Positions 34,787 through 43,809 of a stretch of DNA of 64,000 nt are shown piece after piece. Both the position numbers and the translations under genes were made by a program. The stretch covers positions 62,001 to 126,000 of the forward strand of contig CAWUJH010000001.1 of NCBI GenBank assembly GCA_963922875.1, in the 5' to 3' direction. Every line of letters starts with the position of its first letter. Within the stretch, counting starts at the first letter, position 1. The notes below the pieces were generated by a model. The model worked only from the letters and a program-made list of their open reading frames with translations. It was not told the DNA's origin and did no database searches. This DNA is from Ketobacter sp963922875 (lineage in GTDB: Bacteria > Pseudomonadota > Gammaproteobacteria > Pseudomonadales > Ketobacteraceae).

Positions 34787-37054
34787 CTACTCCGTTTGAG
34801 CTTGAATGCTAACGCCCCGTTGACGCGCCTTCTCCCACATTTGCAAATAGGATTCAGCACCACGAAATAGCCGTTCAACCTTTTCATCGGGCATTCCCTG
34901 ACGTCGCATATCTTCTACCATATCAGGTATCAGACCATAGTGAGCTAAACCGTCCGTATTATAATCAAACACTCGATTGCCAGTCTGCTGACGCTCAAAC
35001 ACCACACGGCCATCAAAGGAGGTAAAGGGATACTCCACAGGATTAAACTGCATTTCGTCGCAGTTAGCCAATTCACCAAAACGAGGCTGTGCCTGACTCA
35101 CCATACCGTGTACATCCGTTGATATAACCACTCCAGGATCAACACCTAAGGATTCCCGCAGATCGCCAATCGCCATGGTCAACATGGCTAAATCTTGCGA
35201 GGTACTCCTGTTACAGGTTTTGCGCACTCCACCGTATTCGCTTTGATTAATATTCATATTGGGCATCGGTGAACGCACACCACCCAGAGACAAATAACGT
35301 GCTTCAAAAACTTTACCGACGTCATCCCAAGCCTTACCTTGATGGCTATCCACTAGTGGATAATCATAAGCCTCGGCCATATCCAGTACCGCCTCTTTCA
35401 TTTTTGGTGACATATGATTGGTTTCGATCAACATCCCTCGCTTCATCATTTCTACGGCCAGGAATTCTCCCAAGGGAGTGATGGTTTGTGCATTGCAATA
35501 ATGATCAGCCTGCGGCACGAATGGAAATAATGGCAGATTACGAGCAACCCGAGGAAATAGATTGTAATAGATCTGCGGAATTTTTAAGGCCAACAGCGGA
35601 TCATAGGTGGCATCTTCACAGGCTTCATATTTAAACAGTTCACCGTTTTGTATCACCTTACCAATTTCAACGATCGGATTGAAAACCGATGCGCCACCAA
35701 AATCGTTGTCGTAATGGTGCACCGGGAACAAGGTACGAATTCCCAAGTCATAATATTCATCCAACTTTTGCGTCACATAAGCTTCCGTACAATTGGCACG
35801 ACCACCTTCTACGCCATCGATACAGGAAAATAAGTCAGGCAATTCGGCTCCGATAATCACGGCCATTTTTTTATCCTGGATTACCGTCCTCGCCTCGTCG
35901 GGTGTCTTAACAACACGAAACCAGCCCTTTCCAGGCCCACCCGCCTGTGCATCCACATAATCCTGCAACTGTAAAGTCGCTTGTAGTTGACGCTCAGCCG
36001 TTGCCTTACCAGTGCACACTACTTGGGGATCATACTGATAATGCTGGTCCGATGGGGCATAGATTTTGGAAAGTTCCCGCGCCACTTTACACAGCGGAGG
36101 GCTTTCAACCAGCAAATTTACCATCAGGCGCAAGCCGCCGAGATAGGCCCGTTCAACCCATTTGTAATATCCCATGGCATGGGTATTGGTGGTGGCATTG
36201 GGCCAATAGGGAAAATCAGGATAACCACGGGTATCGTGAAAGGGTCGACCGGTAAAATACATGCCGGGCACCTTACTAATTTGCTGCAACTCATCTCCTG
36301 GGCCACCAGTTACAAATCCAGTTATATCTAACCAGCCATTGACTCCATGTTCTGCTCTACAGTCAGCCAAAGCCTCCGTCACACCCAGCGGATGAAAAAC
36401 ATCACCGGCCATAACATTGTTGGCGAACGCCATTCCGCCAAACAGGTGAGCATGGACATCAGCCATTCCCCACACGGCTCCATCCGCAAATGACTCGCCC
36501 CCAGCGCTACCTTGAGTGTTGGTGGAGGCCTCTGGAAACTCGGCACAGCCAGAAGTAGAAGTTAGATTAATGACAGTGGCGGCATCTCTGGAAGATACCA
36601 GTTGGAGGGAACCGTTATTGGCCTGGCCTAACCAGGAGGATTGGGTTTGAGAACGAAATTGATACTGATTCTGTGCCACCACGTTTAGCTCCCAAACAGC
36701 GTCATTATCGAGCTGCGATTGGCTAGCGGGTGCAATAGTACTCTCACTGGCTTGCAACCATTGACTGAGGCTATCGAATAACATGTAGTGACCCAGACCA
36801 GTGGGCTTTAGATAGATAGGCTCGGCCGCTGTGGCATCTGGCTGAAAGCTATAACCGGCAAGCGCTGGATTATAGGTTAGGTAACCGGCATCACTGCGGA
36901 TAAGCCAACATTGATTTGCCATGGAATAGGCATTACTGGGTTCTGCTGCTTGCGCCTGCCGGGCTCCATCGGGACCTGAAGCTGAATTACTGCCGCCACA
37001 TCCCACCAAAACCACAGTCCACGCTACCACCCCAACCCAATGCCCAAGCTTCAT
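34787..37054 (-). CDS. lipoprotein with M19 dipeptidase/amidohydrolase-like domain
   Basis: A 755-residue lipoprotein (lipobox VLVGC, Cys19). After a low-complexity linker comes an N-terminal beta-rich module (about 40-165, QCWLIRSDAGYLTYNP) of unknown type, and then a TIM-barrel metal-dependent hydrolase starting with ADVHAHLFGG (His201, His203), with IETNHMS, YPLVDSHQG and VVISTDVHGM as later metal or substrate sites. The pattern resembles membrane dipeptidase (M19) more than urease-type amidohydrolases, but it is far longer than the 350-400 residues of M19. It is anchored in the outer or inner membrane facing the periplasm. Substrate unknown. No co-transcribed neighbour is evident. Confidence 0.8.
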   Translation of the reverse strand: MKLGHWVGVVAWTVVLVGCGGSNSASGPDGARQAQAAEPSNAYSMANQCWLIRSDAGYLTYNPALAGYSFQPDATAAEPIYLKPTGLGHYMLFDSLSQWLQASESTIAPASQSQLDNDAVWELNVVAQNQYQFRSQTQSSWLGQANNGSLQLVSSRDAATVINLTSTSGCAEFPEASTNTQGSAGGESFADGAVWGMADVHAHLFGGMAFANNVMAGDVFHPLGVTEALADCRAEHGVNGWLDITGFVTGGPGDELQQISKVPGMYFTGRPFHDTRGYPDFPYWPNATTNTHAMGYYKWVERAYLGGLRLMVNLLVESPPLCKVARELSKIYAPSDQHYQYDPQVVCTGKATAERQLQATLQLQDYVDAQAGGPGKGWFRVVKTPDEARTVIQDKKMAVIIGAELPDLFSCIDGVEGGRANCTEAYVTQKLDEYYDLGIRTLFPVHHYDNDFGGASVFNPIVEIGKVIQNGELFKYEACEDATYDPLLALKIPQIYYNLFPRVARNLPLFPFVPQADHYCNAQTITPLGEFLAVEMMKRGMLIETNHMSPKMKEAVLDMAEAYDYPLVDSHQGKAWDDVGKVFEARYLSLGGVRSPMPNMNINQSEYGGVRKTCNRSTSQDLAMLTMAIGDLRESLGVDPGVVISTDVHGMVSQAQPRFGELANCDEMQFNPVEYPFTSFDGRVVFERQQTGNRVFDYNTDGLAHYGLIPDMVEDMRRQGMPDEKVERLFRGAESYLQMWEKARQRGVSIQAQTE

Positions 37055-37363
37055 GCTGTTTACCTTTTATTTATTCTTTTTAGTATAAGAATCAAACTAT
37101 ACAGGAATTTTTATCGTCACGACTATAGGTCCTTATCAGGCTTTATGTAACACACCCTAAGTTTCTGAATATTATGGCTATCTCAAATAGCTAAAGATCT
37201 GTTACTTGCGCGTAGCGCTCCAAGCGGTGAGAAATATACAGGCGCACATAGCCTTCAGGCAAATTCTGACAGAATATATTGATATAAATGGACACGCCTT
37301 CAGTGGGTTAGCAACCCATTGATTGTCGTTATGCCGAACCCGAAAAATACTTTGTTTTTGCGG
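37055..37363. other. intergenic stretch upstream of the M19-like lipoprotein gene
   Basis: 309 bp between the lipoprotein start and the amiB stop. It must hold the lipoprotein promoter; no tRNA, clear terminator or convincing small gene is seen. The open frame here (37300-37509) is a shadow running into amiB. Confidence 0.6.
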
Positions 37364-38425
37364 TCATAACCCCGGTGTTGGGGATCTGAATACGATATGT
37401 TGCCCAACAGCCTCACCACGCAGCTGTTGAGGCAATTCTGGGTAAGGCTCCTCTGGCAATGCCGCCAACGCCAACAGGGTTTCCGCCAGGGGTACCATAA
37501 CAAGATCACGGAAGTGGCGCTTAATGGCCCGTGCCCCCAGGCGCAAGTCCGCCCCCTGTTGTTGAATCAAGCGCACGGCGTTGGCATCCAAGGTGACGAC
37601 ATAACCTTTTTTAAGTAATCGCTTATTTAAATTTTGTAGCTCTAGATCAATAATGGCGGCGTGATGTTTTGGCGCGAGGGATTCAAATATTTCTATACGA
37701 TCAATTCGATTAATAAATTCTGGATCAAAGTGACTGAACAGTGCCTTTTCAAACACCTTCTGACGTCGCTTCTTAGTTAACAAGCCTTTTAATAAACGCT
37801 GCCGCAGATTGAACCACTGACCGGACCCCAAATTACTGGTCATAAAAATTAAACTATTGGTAAAACTGAGTTCACGGGTCCCCGATGCCAAGCGCAACTT
37901 TCCAGAATCCAATATATTCATCAAACTACGCGCCACTTCAGAATTGGCTTTCTCGATTTCATCAAACAGCACAATGCCTGGACGACTGGCCGTTCCCGCC
38001 ATGGCCGCCTCGTTAAACAGCGTGATATTTTCCTTACTTCCCACGTAGCCCGGTGGCGCGCCGGTAATGGCGGCGCTGTAATGGCCTTGGGACAGGGTAT
38101 TCATATCAATTCGACAAAATCCTTGGGGATCACCATGGATAATAGCCGCTAACTGTCGCACAATTTCCGTTTTACCGACGCCGGTTTCGCCCACTAACAA
38201 GGTGACACACAAAGGCTTACGGGGGTCGTTTAAGCCCGCCTTTATCACTTTTAATTGCTGACAAATGGCATTAACCACATCTCCTTGACCCACAATCGTT
38301 GCCACTAACTTCTGGTGAACTTCTTCTGGTTCAAACAAAAAGCGTGAACCCTGAATTCGTGCCGCCGCCTTTACGTCCAAATTATGCTGCTGGTTGGCGG
38401 CCAACACTTCATTGATAAAAGGCAT
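37364..38425 (-). CDS. amiB: AmiB-like Clp-type AAA+ ATPase
   Basis: A 353-residue protein consisting of one ClpA/ClpB D2-like AAA+ module: Walker A GETGVGKT (79-86), ITGAPPGYVGSKE pore-loop segment (120-132), Walker B LFDEIEK (153-159), sensor-1 IFMTSN and a C-terminal D2-small domain with RPGA-like LRLGARAIKRHF. No N-domain or first AAA ring is present. In Pseudomonas amidase operons the gene after amiE is amiB, encoding just such a Clp-like ATPase, and here it follows amiE by 15 bp on the same strand. Its job, perhaps remodelling the amidase or its regulators, is not established. Confidence 0.85.
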   Translation of the reverse strand: MPFINEVLAANQQHNLDVKAAARIQGSRFLFEPEEVHQKLVATIVGQGDVVNAICQQLKVIKAGLNDPRKPLCVTLLVGETGVGKTEIVRQLAAIIHGDPQGFCRIDMNTLSQGHYSAAITGAPPGYVGSKENITLFNEAAMAGTASRPGIVLFDEIEKANSEVARSLMNILDSGKLRLASGTRELSFTNSLIFMTSNLGSGQWFNLRQRLLKGLLTKKRRQKVFEKALFSHFDPEFINRIDRIEIFESLAPKHHAAIIDLELQNLNKRLLKKGYVVTLDANAVRLIQQQGADLRLGARAIKRHFRDLVMVPLAETLLALAALPEEPYPELPQQLRGEAVGQHIVFRSPTPGL

Positions 38426-38440
38426 AATCAGCCGGGCACC

Positions 38441-39487
38441 TTATTGTCCCGCTTCCCGCTCAATGTCAGGTATTGGTAAATTCCCTACGGGACATTCCGC
38501 CACCCCGATGGTTGTGCGCGTGATCGCCTCCACGTCTTGTTGCGCCTTTTCCGCGTCCATAACCCAGGTACGATAAAATTCAAAGGGACAATCGGCCACC
38601 CCCTTATCTCCATCGCCTGAATTATGGACACCGGTATAACCACGATGCAGCAGTTTAAATAAATGATTTTGCGACTGGTCATTGGCGCGAGCATCACGAA
38701 TTTGCGATACCGATAATTGGGCGTATTGAATACCCATTTCTTCTTCACCACACTCGCCTAATGTACGGCCATCAAACCCAATAATGGCAGAGTGACCAAA
38801 GTAGGAATAGACGCCATCAAAACCAGCGGCATTAGCCACGGCCACATAGCAGTTGTTTGCCCAAGCCATGGTTTTTGCCATCATGACTTGCTGGTCCTTC
38901 GCGGGATACATATACCCCTGACAGCGAACAATGAGTTCGGCACCCTTCATGGCGCAATCTCGCCAAATTTCAGGATAGTTGCCGTCATCACAAATGATTA
39001 AACTGATTTTTAAACCCTTGGGCCCTTCGGTGACGTAGGTCCTATCACCGGGATACCAGCCTTCTATGGGGCACCAGGGTATACATTTTCTATATTTTTG
39101 TACGATCTCACCTTGATTATTAATCAGCACCAAGCTGTTATAGGGCGCTTTATTGGGATGCTCTTCGTGCTGTTCGCCGGTCAGGGAAAATATGCCCCAA
39201 ACATTGGCTTGTCTGCAGGCCGCAGAAAAAATATCGGTTTCTTCGCCAGGCACCGTGGCGGCCGTGGCCATCATCTCCGCCGGATCGTACATAATCCCCA
39301 TGGTGCTGTACTCGGGAAAAACAATGAGATCCATACCGGGCAAGCCTTGCTTGATGCCCACCATCATCTCTGCCATGGCCCGGGCATTGTCCAGCACCTC
39401 GGCTTTGGTGTGCAAACGTGGCATTTTATAATTGACTACGGCAACCCCCACCGTGTCAGCACTACTGGAAATATCACCATGTCTCAT
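38441..39487 (-). CDS. amiE: aliphatic amidase
   Basis: A 348-residue nitrilase-superfamily amidase nearly collinear with Pseudomonas AmiE. The catalytic triad is at the standard numbers Glu59 (FPEYS), Lys134 (VQKYRK) and Cys166 (IICDDGN), which fixes the start at ATG 39487 (MRHGDISSS) rather than the upstream start of the open frame. It hydrolyses short aliphatic amides such as acetamide to the acid and ammonia, supplying carbon and nitrogen, as a cytoplasmic hexamer. In Pseudomonas the operon is amiEBCRS with AmiC/AmiR induction; here only amiE-amiB remain, so control must differ. A small palindrome (39591-39602) lies upstream. Confidence 0.95.
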   Translation of the reverse strand: MRHGDISSSADTVGVAVVNYKMPRLHTKAEVLDNARAMAEMMVGIKQGLPGMDLIVFPEYSTMGIMYDPAEMMATAATVPGEETDIFSAACRQANVWGIFSLTGEQHEEHPNKAPYNSLVLINNQGEIVQKYRKCIPWCPIEGWYPGDRTYVTEGPKGLKISLIICDDGNYPEIWRDCAMKGAELIVRCQGYMYPAKDQQVMMAKTMAWANNCYVAVANAAGFDGVYSYFGHSAIIGFDGRTLGECGEEEMGIQYAQLSVSQIRDARANDQSQNHLFKLLHRGYTGVHNSGDGDKGVADCPFEFYRTWVMDAEKAQQDVEAITRTTIGVAECPVGNLPIPDIEREAGQ

Positions 39488-39590
39488 TAGGCAGCTCCCG
39501 CTCGTTTTCGATTTCAAACACCAAGACCGCAGACCCATAACGGCTCGACTAAATGAATGACCATAACGCAGGGATGTGGATGTCTGTATG

Positions 39591-39602
39591 CGTCAAATGA
39601 CG
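39591..39602. promoter_or_regulatory. 12-bp palindrome upstream of amiE
   Basis: CGTCA-AA-TGACG, 104 bp upstream of the amiE ATG. A possible operator site for an unknown regulator; it may be chance. Confidence 0.3.
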
Positions 39603-39693
39603 TAGTACTAGGGGGCAATCATCCCATTGGATCGGGCGTAACGCTTAATTGGGTGTTTCGTTGTTGCCGTTGAGAATGCGAACTTTCCGTATA

Positions 39694-40056
39694 TCACTGA
39701 CTTTGTTTAATTTTATTCTGAGTCTTTTTTGGAAGACTGGATAAAGCCTTATTATAAGACCAATCAATTAATTCCTTTAGATAAACTGAATCTATCTCTT
39801 CTACTTTTACGACTGTTACCCAATGAAATCTATGCATGTATTTTGCCGGCTTAATTCCAATCTGGTCCGTTAATTCTACAAAACGTGCCGGCGTCACCCT
39901 AAAACTGAAACGCCAACGCTCTGGTTCGCTCGTTTTAAAGTAGGCAAAGGGCTTACCCCCAACCTTATAGGAAAGTATATTGTTTGGACTACCAGTGTCT
40001 ATCTCAACACTTCCTGGATAGTTTAAGCAGTACTCTTTTAACGATTTGATATTCAT
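39694..40056 (-). CDS. YjbR/MmcQ family protein
   Basis: A 120-residue small protein of the YjbR (CyaY-like fold) family, recognisable by SYKVGGKPFAYFKTSEPERWRFSFRV, then YMHRFHWVTVVKVEEID and the helix ELIDWSYNKALSSLPKK. The family is thought to bind DNA or act as a cytoplasmic helper but has no firm function. It is isolated: amiE lies beyond about 200 bp on one side, and 260 bp without a credible gene follows on the other. Confidence 0.85.
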   Translation of the reverse strand: MNIKSLKEYCLNYPGSVEIDTGSPNNILSYKVGGKPFAYFKTSEPERWRFSFRVTPARFVELTDQIGIKPAKYMHRFHWVTVVKVEEIDSVYLKELIDWSYNKALSSLPKKTQNKIKQSQ

Positions 40057-40316
40057 AAAATACCTTTTGCTTGCGTTTTGATAACTAAAAAAGGTACAAG
40101 CTTATTTCGTAATATTGACGCTCTAATCAGGTTAACTGTACAGGAGCTAGATATGAATCGCTCAGCGAATACTAGAGCAGTGTTGCTATTATTGTGTACG
40201 TTGTTCTCGGGAGGGAGAAGCGCATGGACTGACCTAGCAACCCATGCACGCACCATAAACATGATAGAAATCTCACGTTTGGTTGTGTGAACTTCAGCCA
40301 CAAAAGCGGAGTGTGG

Positions 40317-41429
40317 TTATTCAAAAGCTCCAGCGCTGAACTCATTAAAATCAATCATCAGGTCATTATGAGTATTGTTTTCAAACTCATAATTCCACGG
40401 CTCTATGTAGCGCATACAGAGTTGCCGAGCCTGAGAAAACACCTCGCTGTAATCACCATTTGGATAGCGCTCGGATTGCGAGGAGTTACCGATCACTTGA
40501 CCATACAAATCTCCTTCATAAAGCTGCAACGCCTGTATCAGATCAGGCTGATAGCTGTCGCTGCCTGAAATCCACCACATTGCCACCCCTGCTCGATTCT
40601 CAAACTCCAGATCTTGCAATAGACCATCCATGATACGTTGTGGTATGGATACTCGATTAATGACTTCATGCACCTCAAAGGCGATGGCTTTGTCAGCAAA
40701 AGCCAAGGCTGTACTTTTGGCCACTTTCAAGGCAGCAGTCACCCACACATCTTCAAATAATTGCCCGGCGTTAGCCAGACCTGGATCAATACCAGCCGCA
40801 CGCATTAGGGTAGCTTCTGGTACACCGTTGAAATGACCTTCAATACCATTACTGGTCATCTGCGGTACATACACCAATTGCAGACGAGGGTCACTTTGAT
40901 ATTGAGCAGCCACCGCTTGCAACATGCTCGCCAAACGGGTCTGCACAATGATGTCCCAATATTTTGGCATGTGAACGGTGACTTGGCGGAATTCCATATC
41001 GAAAGTATCAATAAAGAAATCAGTTTCCAGCCAATCAGGGGACATGTGGCGCGACAAGCTTAATTGGCCACCAACACTAATCAGATTAGGGTCAGTCTCA
41101 TCAAGAGAACTCCAACCAGCATGGATGCCCAGGCTCCAGTTTTTGTCAGCGGGCAGCAAGGCCAGACGATCCTCGATAGCGCTGAAATCAAACTGGCCGG
41201 GATGAGGCTCCAACTCAGCCCAAGTAACCCTGATCAGGCCCCCATTAATGGTTGCGTTATCAGCGGCACCGGGTGTTATTACACTGGTATAGACACCGGT
41301 GGGTTTACTGATATTCGAAGCGTTATATGATTTGTTGCAAGCGTTTGTAAGACTTGGCTCTGTAATCTTACAGCTCGCAATACCAAACATACTCAATGCC
41401 AGAATGGCTGCAATCAAACGCTTAGTCAT
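40317..41429 (-). CDS. lipoprotein with TIM-barrel glycosidase-like domain
   Basis: A 370-residue lipoprotein (lipobox GIASC, Cys20). The mature part begins a barrel-like pattern GGLIRVTWAELEPHPGQFDFSAIEDRL, as at the N-terminus of GH42/GH35-type glycosidases, and continues with YVPQMTSNGIEGHF and AIAFEVHEVINRV. Catalytic acids cannot be fixed with confidence, though Glu residues follow the expected strand ends. It is probably an envelope-anchored enzyme or binding protein for a polysaccharide, which is inference. It is monocistronic and followed upstream by a gene-free stretch of 685 bp. Confidence 0.7.
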   Translation of the reverse strand: MTKRLIAAILALSMFGIASCKITEPSLTNACNKSYNASNISKPTGVYTSVITPGAADNATINGGLIRVTWAELEPHPGQFDFSAIEDRLALLPADKNWSLGIHAGWSSLDETDPNLISVGGQLSLSRHMSPDWLETDFFIDTFDMEFRQVTVHMPKYWDIIVQTRLASMLQAVAAQYQSDPRLQLVYVPQMTSNGIEGHFNGVPEATLMRAAGIDPGLANAGQLFEDVWVTAALKVAKSTALAFADKAIAFEVHEVINRVSIPQRIMDGLLQDLEFENRAGVAMWWISGSDSYQPDLIQALQLYEGDLYGQVIGNSSQSERYPNGDYSEVFSQARQLCMRYIEPWNYEFENNTHNDLMIDFNEFSAGAFE

Positions 41430-42114
41430 TGTTTGCTCTCACTGATAGATGATAAAAGAAGTAGCTCATAGTGAATCATGAATGCTCTGCCTTCTAAATT
41501 CTAATTTTTCTAATTTCAATTCTAAACGTAGAGTTAAGGGGCGCGGTGTAGTGACGCTATTTTTGCAACAACCAGGAACTCAGCTCAACCACGGCCCGTT
41601 GAACGCATGGTTAGAACTAAAATCGCTTTGCATTTTTAAATAATGCACTGAACCAAACACTTCTAATTATCTAACTCTGGGACCAGGGTAAGCTTTTATC
41701 ATAGCACACCGAAACTACGACACTAAAATCGATCATTCCTAAACAGCTTTGACTGCCTTTGTCTATACACAAGACATCCCCTTTATCGCGGGAAACCCAC
41801 TCAGTCGCAACGTTGACTCGCTGGTATTCGCTGAATTCTGCGAAGATAGGTTGTCATGACAACACAGACTTACTCCCAAGCTATTGTAATTAAAATAAAC
41901 TTTCTAGGTTTTTTTCCCACCAATTACTGCCACCGCTATAAAACTGAAACAATTTTGTGATTTTTTAAATCGATAGCCTCTGAATACTTCTATAAGTTGT
42001 TGCATAAAATGAGTAATTGCCACTTGAGATATGCTTAAAAAATTCTGCTTCGTTGTATAATGGCAGCCCGACATAAGCGCCCCAAATATTCAAACACCAC
42101 AGAAACCAGCCCAC
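41430..42114. other. gene-free AT-rich intergenic region before arsJ
   Basis: 685 bp with no convincing open frame on either strand. It must hold the promoter of the leftward lipoprotein gene and the arsJ promoter near its right end (-10 TATAAT at 42056-42061). No tRNA, repeat or palindrome of note was recognised, apart from a weak attC-like stretch near 41580 that I rejected. Confidence 0.6.
42034..42061 (+). promoter_or_regulatory. candidate arsJ promoter
   Basis: A perfect -10 TATAAT at 42056-42061 with a weak -35 (CTTAAA, 42034-42039, 16-bp spacer), 53 bp upstream of the arsJ ATG. No copy of the ArsR-type palindrome found at 45165-45184 is seen near it, and the RBS before arsJ is poor. 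Confidence 0.5.
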
Positions 42115-43353
42115 ATGAAAAAAAGTATTAACCTATCCGCTGAAATCAAACAATATTTAGTTATCACCGGAAACTATTGGGCCTTCACCCTCACCGATGG
42201 CGCCTTGCGAATGTTAGTTGTACTGCACTTTAATAGCCTCGGCTACAGCCCACTGGAAATTGCCATGTTATTTCTGTTTTATGAAATATTCGGGGTAGTA
42301 ACCAATCTTATCGGTGGTTGGTTGGGTGCTAGGCTTGGTCTCAACCGAATCATGAATGCCGGCCTTTTTCTCCAAGTGATTGCTTTAAGCATGCTTTTGG
42401 TACCCACGAGTTTACTGACAGCGCCATGGGTCATGGGTGCCCAAGCTCTGTCGGGTATAGCAAAAGATCTTAATAAGATGAGCGCTAAAAGTTCAATCAA
42501 ACTATTAGTGCCAGCGAATGCTCAAGGACAACTCTATAAATGGATCGCTATTCTAACCGGATCTAAAAATGCCCTTAAGGGAGCCGGATTCTTTTTAGGA
42601 GGAGGCCTGCTGACCCTGTTTGGATTTAAAGCGGCCATTATCCTAATGGCTACGCTATTGGCATGTGTTTGGGTGCTTAGTTTAATGCTACTCAAAGAAG
42701 ATATAGGCAAAGCCAAGAACAAACCTAAATTTAACGAAATCTTCTCAAAGAGCAAATCGGTTAACTACCTGTCCGCGGCGCGGCTGTTTCTCTTTGGATC
42801 GAGAGATGTGTGGTTTGTGGTTGCGCTTCCGGTGTACTTAGCTACAACCTTTGGGTGGGACCATTGGTACGTAGGCGGCTTCCTTGCCCTTTGGGTTATC
42901 GGTTATGGATTTATTCAGGGATTTGCACCACATCTTACTGGAAAATCCAGAGGCCATTTACCCGATGGCAGAAATGCTCTCCATTGGGCGCTCTCTCTAG
43001 CGGCAATTCCCGCCGCCATCGCTTTGGCTCTCGTTTACGAATGGCATGCACACTTCATATTGCTGGGTGGCCTACTGGTTTTTGGGGCGCTATTTGCAAT
43101 TAATTCTTCACTACATAGTTATCTGATTGTGAGTTACGCTGCTGAAGATGGTGTATCGCTTGATGTGGGGTTCTACTATATGGCCAACGCCATGGGGCGC
43201 CTTATCGGAACCGTACTGTCCGGCTGGCTATTTCAAGCTTATGGACTCAGCGCGTGTCTTTTGGTTTCCACTATTTTCATCTGTTTAGCCGCGTTAATGT
43301 CAATCGGCCTCCCTCGCCACCAGGAAAGTAATTCATCGTTAAGATCTGAGTAA
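42115..43353 (+). CDS. arsJ: organoarsenical efflux MFS transporter ArsJ
   Basis: A 412-residue major-facilitator protein with 12 helices and the ArsJ opening VITGNYWAFTLTDGALRMLV and SGIAKDLNKMSAKSSIKLLVP. ArsJ exports 1-arseno-3-phosphoglycerate, the unstable product made when the partner GAPDH uses arsenate in place of phosphate, giving arsenate resistance. The partner gapdh and arsR genes are present 0.5 kb downstream but on the opposite strand, convergent, instead of the usual arsR-gapdh-arsJ order on one strand. This gene therefore has its own promoter, and ArsR control is not obvious. Confidence 0.93.
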   Translation: MKKSINLSAEIKQYLVITGNYWAFTLTDGALRMLVVLHFNSLGYSPLEIAMLFLFYEIFGVVTNLIGGWLGARLGLNRIMNAGLFLQVIALSMLLVPTSLLTAPWVMGAQALSGIAKDLNKMSAKSSIKLLVPANAQGQLYKWIAILTGSKNALKGAGFFLGGGLLTLFGFKAAIILMATLLACVWVLSLMLLKEDIGKAKNKPKFNEIFSKSKSVNYLSAARLFLFGSRDVWFVVALPVYLATTFGWDHWYVGGFLALWVIGYGFIQGFAPHLTGKSRGHLPDGRNALHWALSLAAIPAAIALALVYEWHAHFILLGGLLVFGALFAINSSLHSYLIVSYAAEDGVSLDVGFYYMANAMGRLIGTVLSGWLFQAYGLSACLLVSTIFICLAALMSIGLPRHQESNSSLRSE

Positions 43354-43493
43354 AAAAAGTGATTGGTTCTGCCTGGGGATACTGATCCTCCCATAACTCC
43401 AATCTATAAATGACGGGAAAGATAATGAAACTTCTACCATCATCATGAGTCTATAATTTCGTGTACGTCAGATGAAATTTAAGGTGGTATCCC

Positions 43494-43743
43494 ATGAGCA
43501 GATGCCTATAAAGTTGTTATCGATATTCCGCAAGGAGCCGAGTTAAACTTAAACACAGAGCTTGAAGATCAGGAATTTACCATAAAGGGTAGCGTAAAAA
43601 GCAATGTTAAAAATGAGCATCAACAATTTAGTAGCATCAATCAATTCTCACGTACCATGCATTTATCCAACGCTGTTGATCAAAATGGCATGCAAATGAC
43701 ACAGTCTGATAACGAAGTTATTATTACGTTACCCAAAGTTTAG
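43494..43743 (+). pseudogene. frameshifted small Hsp20/alpha-crystallin-like gene
   Basis: An RBS-like AAGGTGG (43481-43487) precedes an ATG at 43494, but that frame stops after five codons. Shifting by one base after ATGAGC gives an open frame from 43501 of 80 codons: DAYKVVIDIPQGAELNLN..., INQFSRTMHLSNAVD and a final EVIITLPKV before TAG. That is the end of an alpha-crystallin domain, although the protein is short. A single extra base in or just after the second codon explains the break. It is either a pseudogene or a sequencing error. It lies between the convergent arsJ and gapdh genes, where no such gene is expected. Confidence 0.65.
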
Positions 43744-43809
43744 AGGTTATTTTTTCAGCCCGGCGATAAGCTAAAGAAATAGAGTTTGCCGCCGGTCTTT
43801 CTATTGCCG

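Noticed and set aside
40053..40301. Open frames of 60-82 codons on both strands between the YjbR and lipoprotein genes
   Set aside because: No RBS, no recognisable product, and they overlap each other on opposite strands; best read as non-coding.
41575..41620. Stretch resembling an integron attC site (GCTCAAC ... GGTTAGAAC)
   Set aside because: Too short between the presumed core sites, imperfect core consensus, and no cassette array or integrase nearby.
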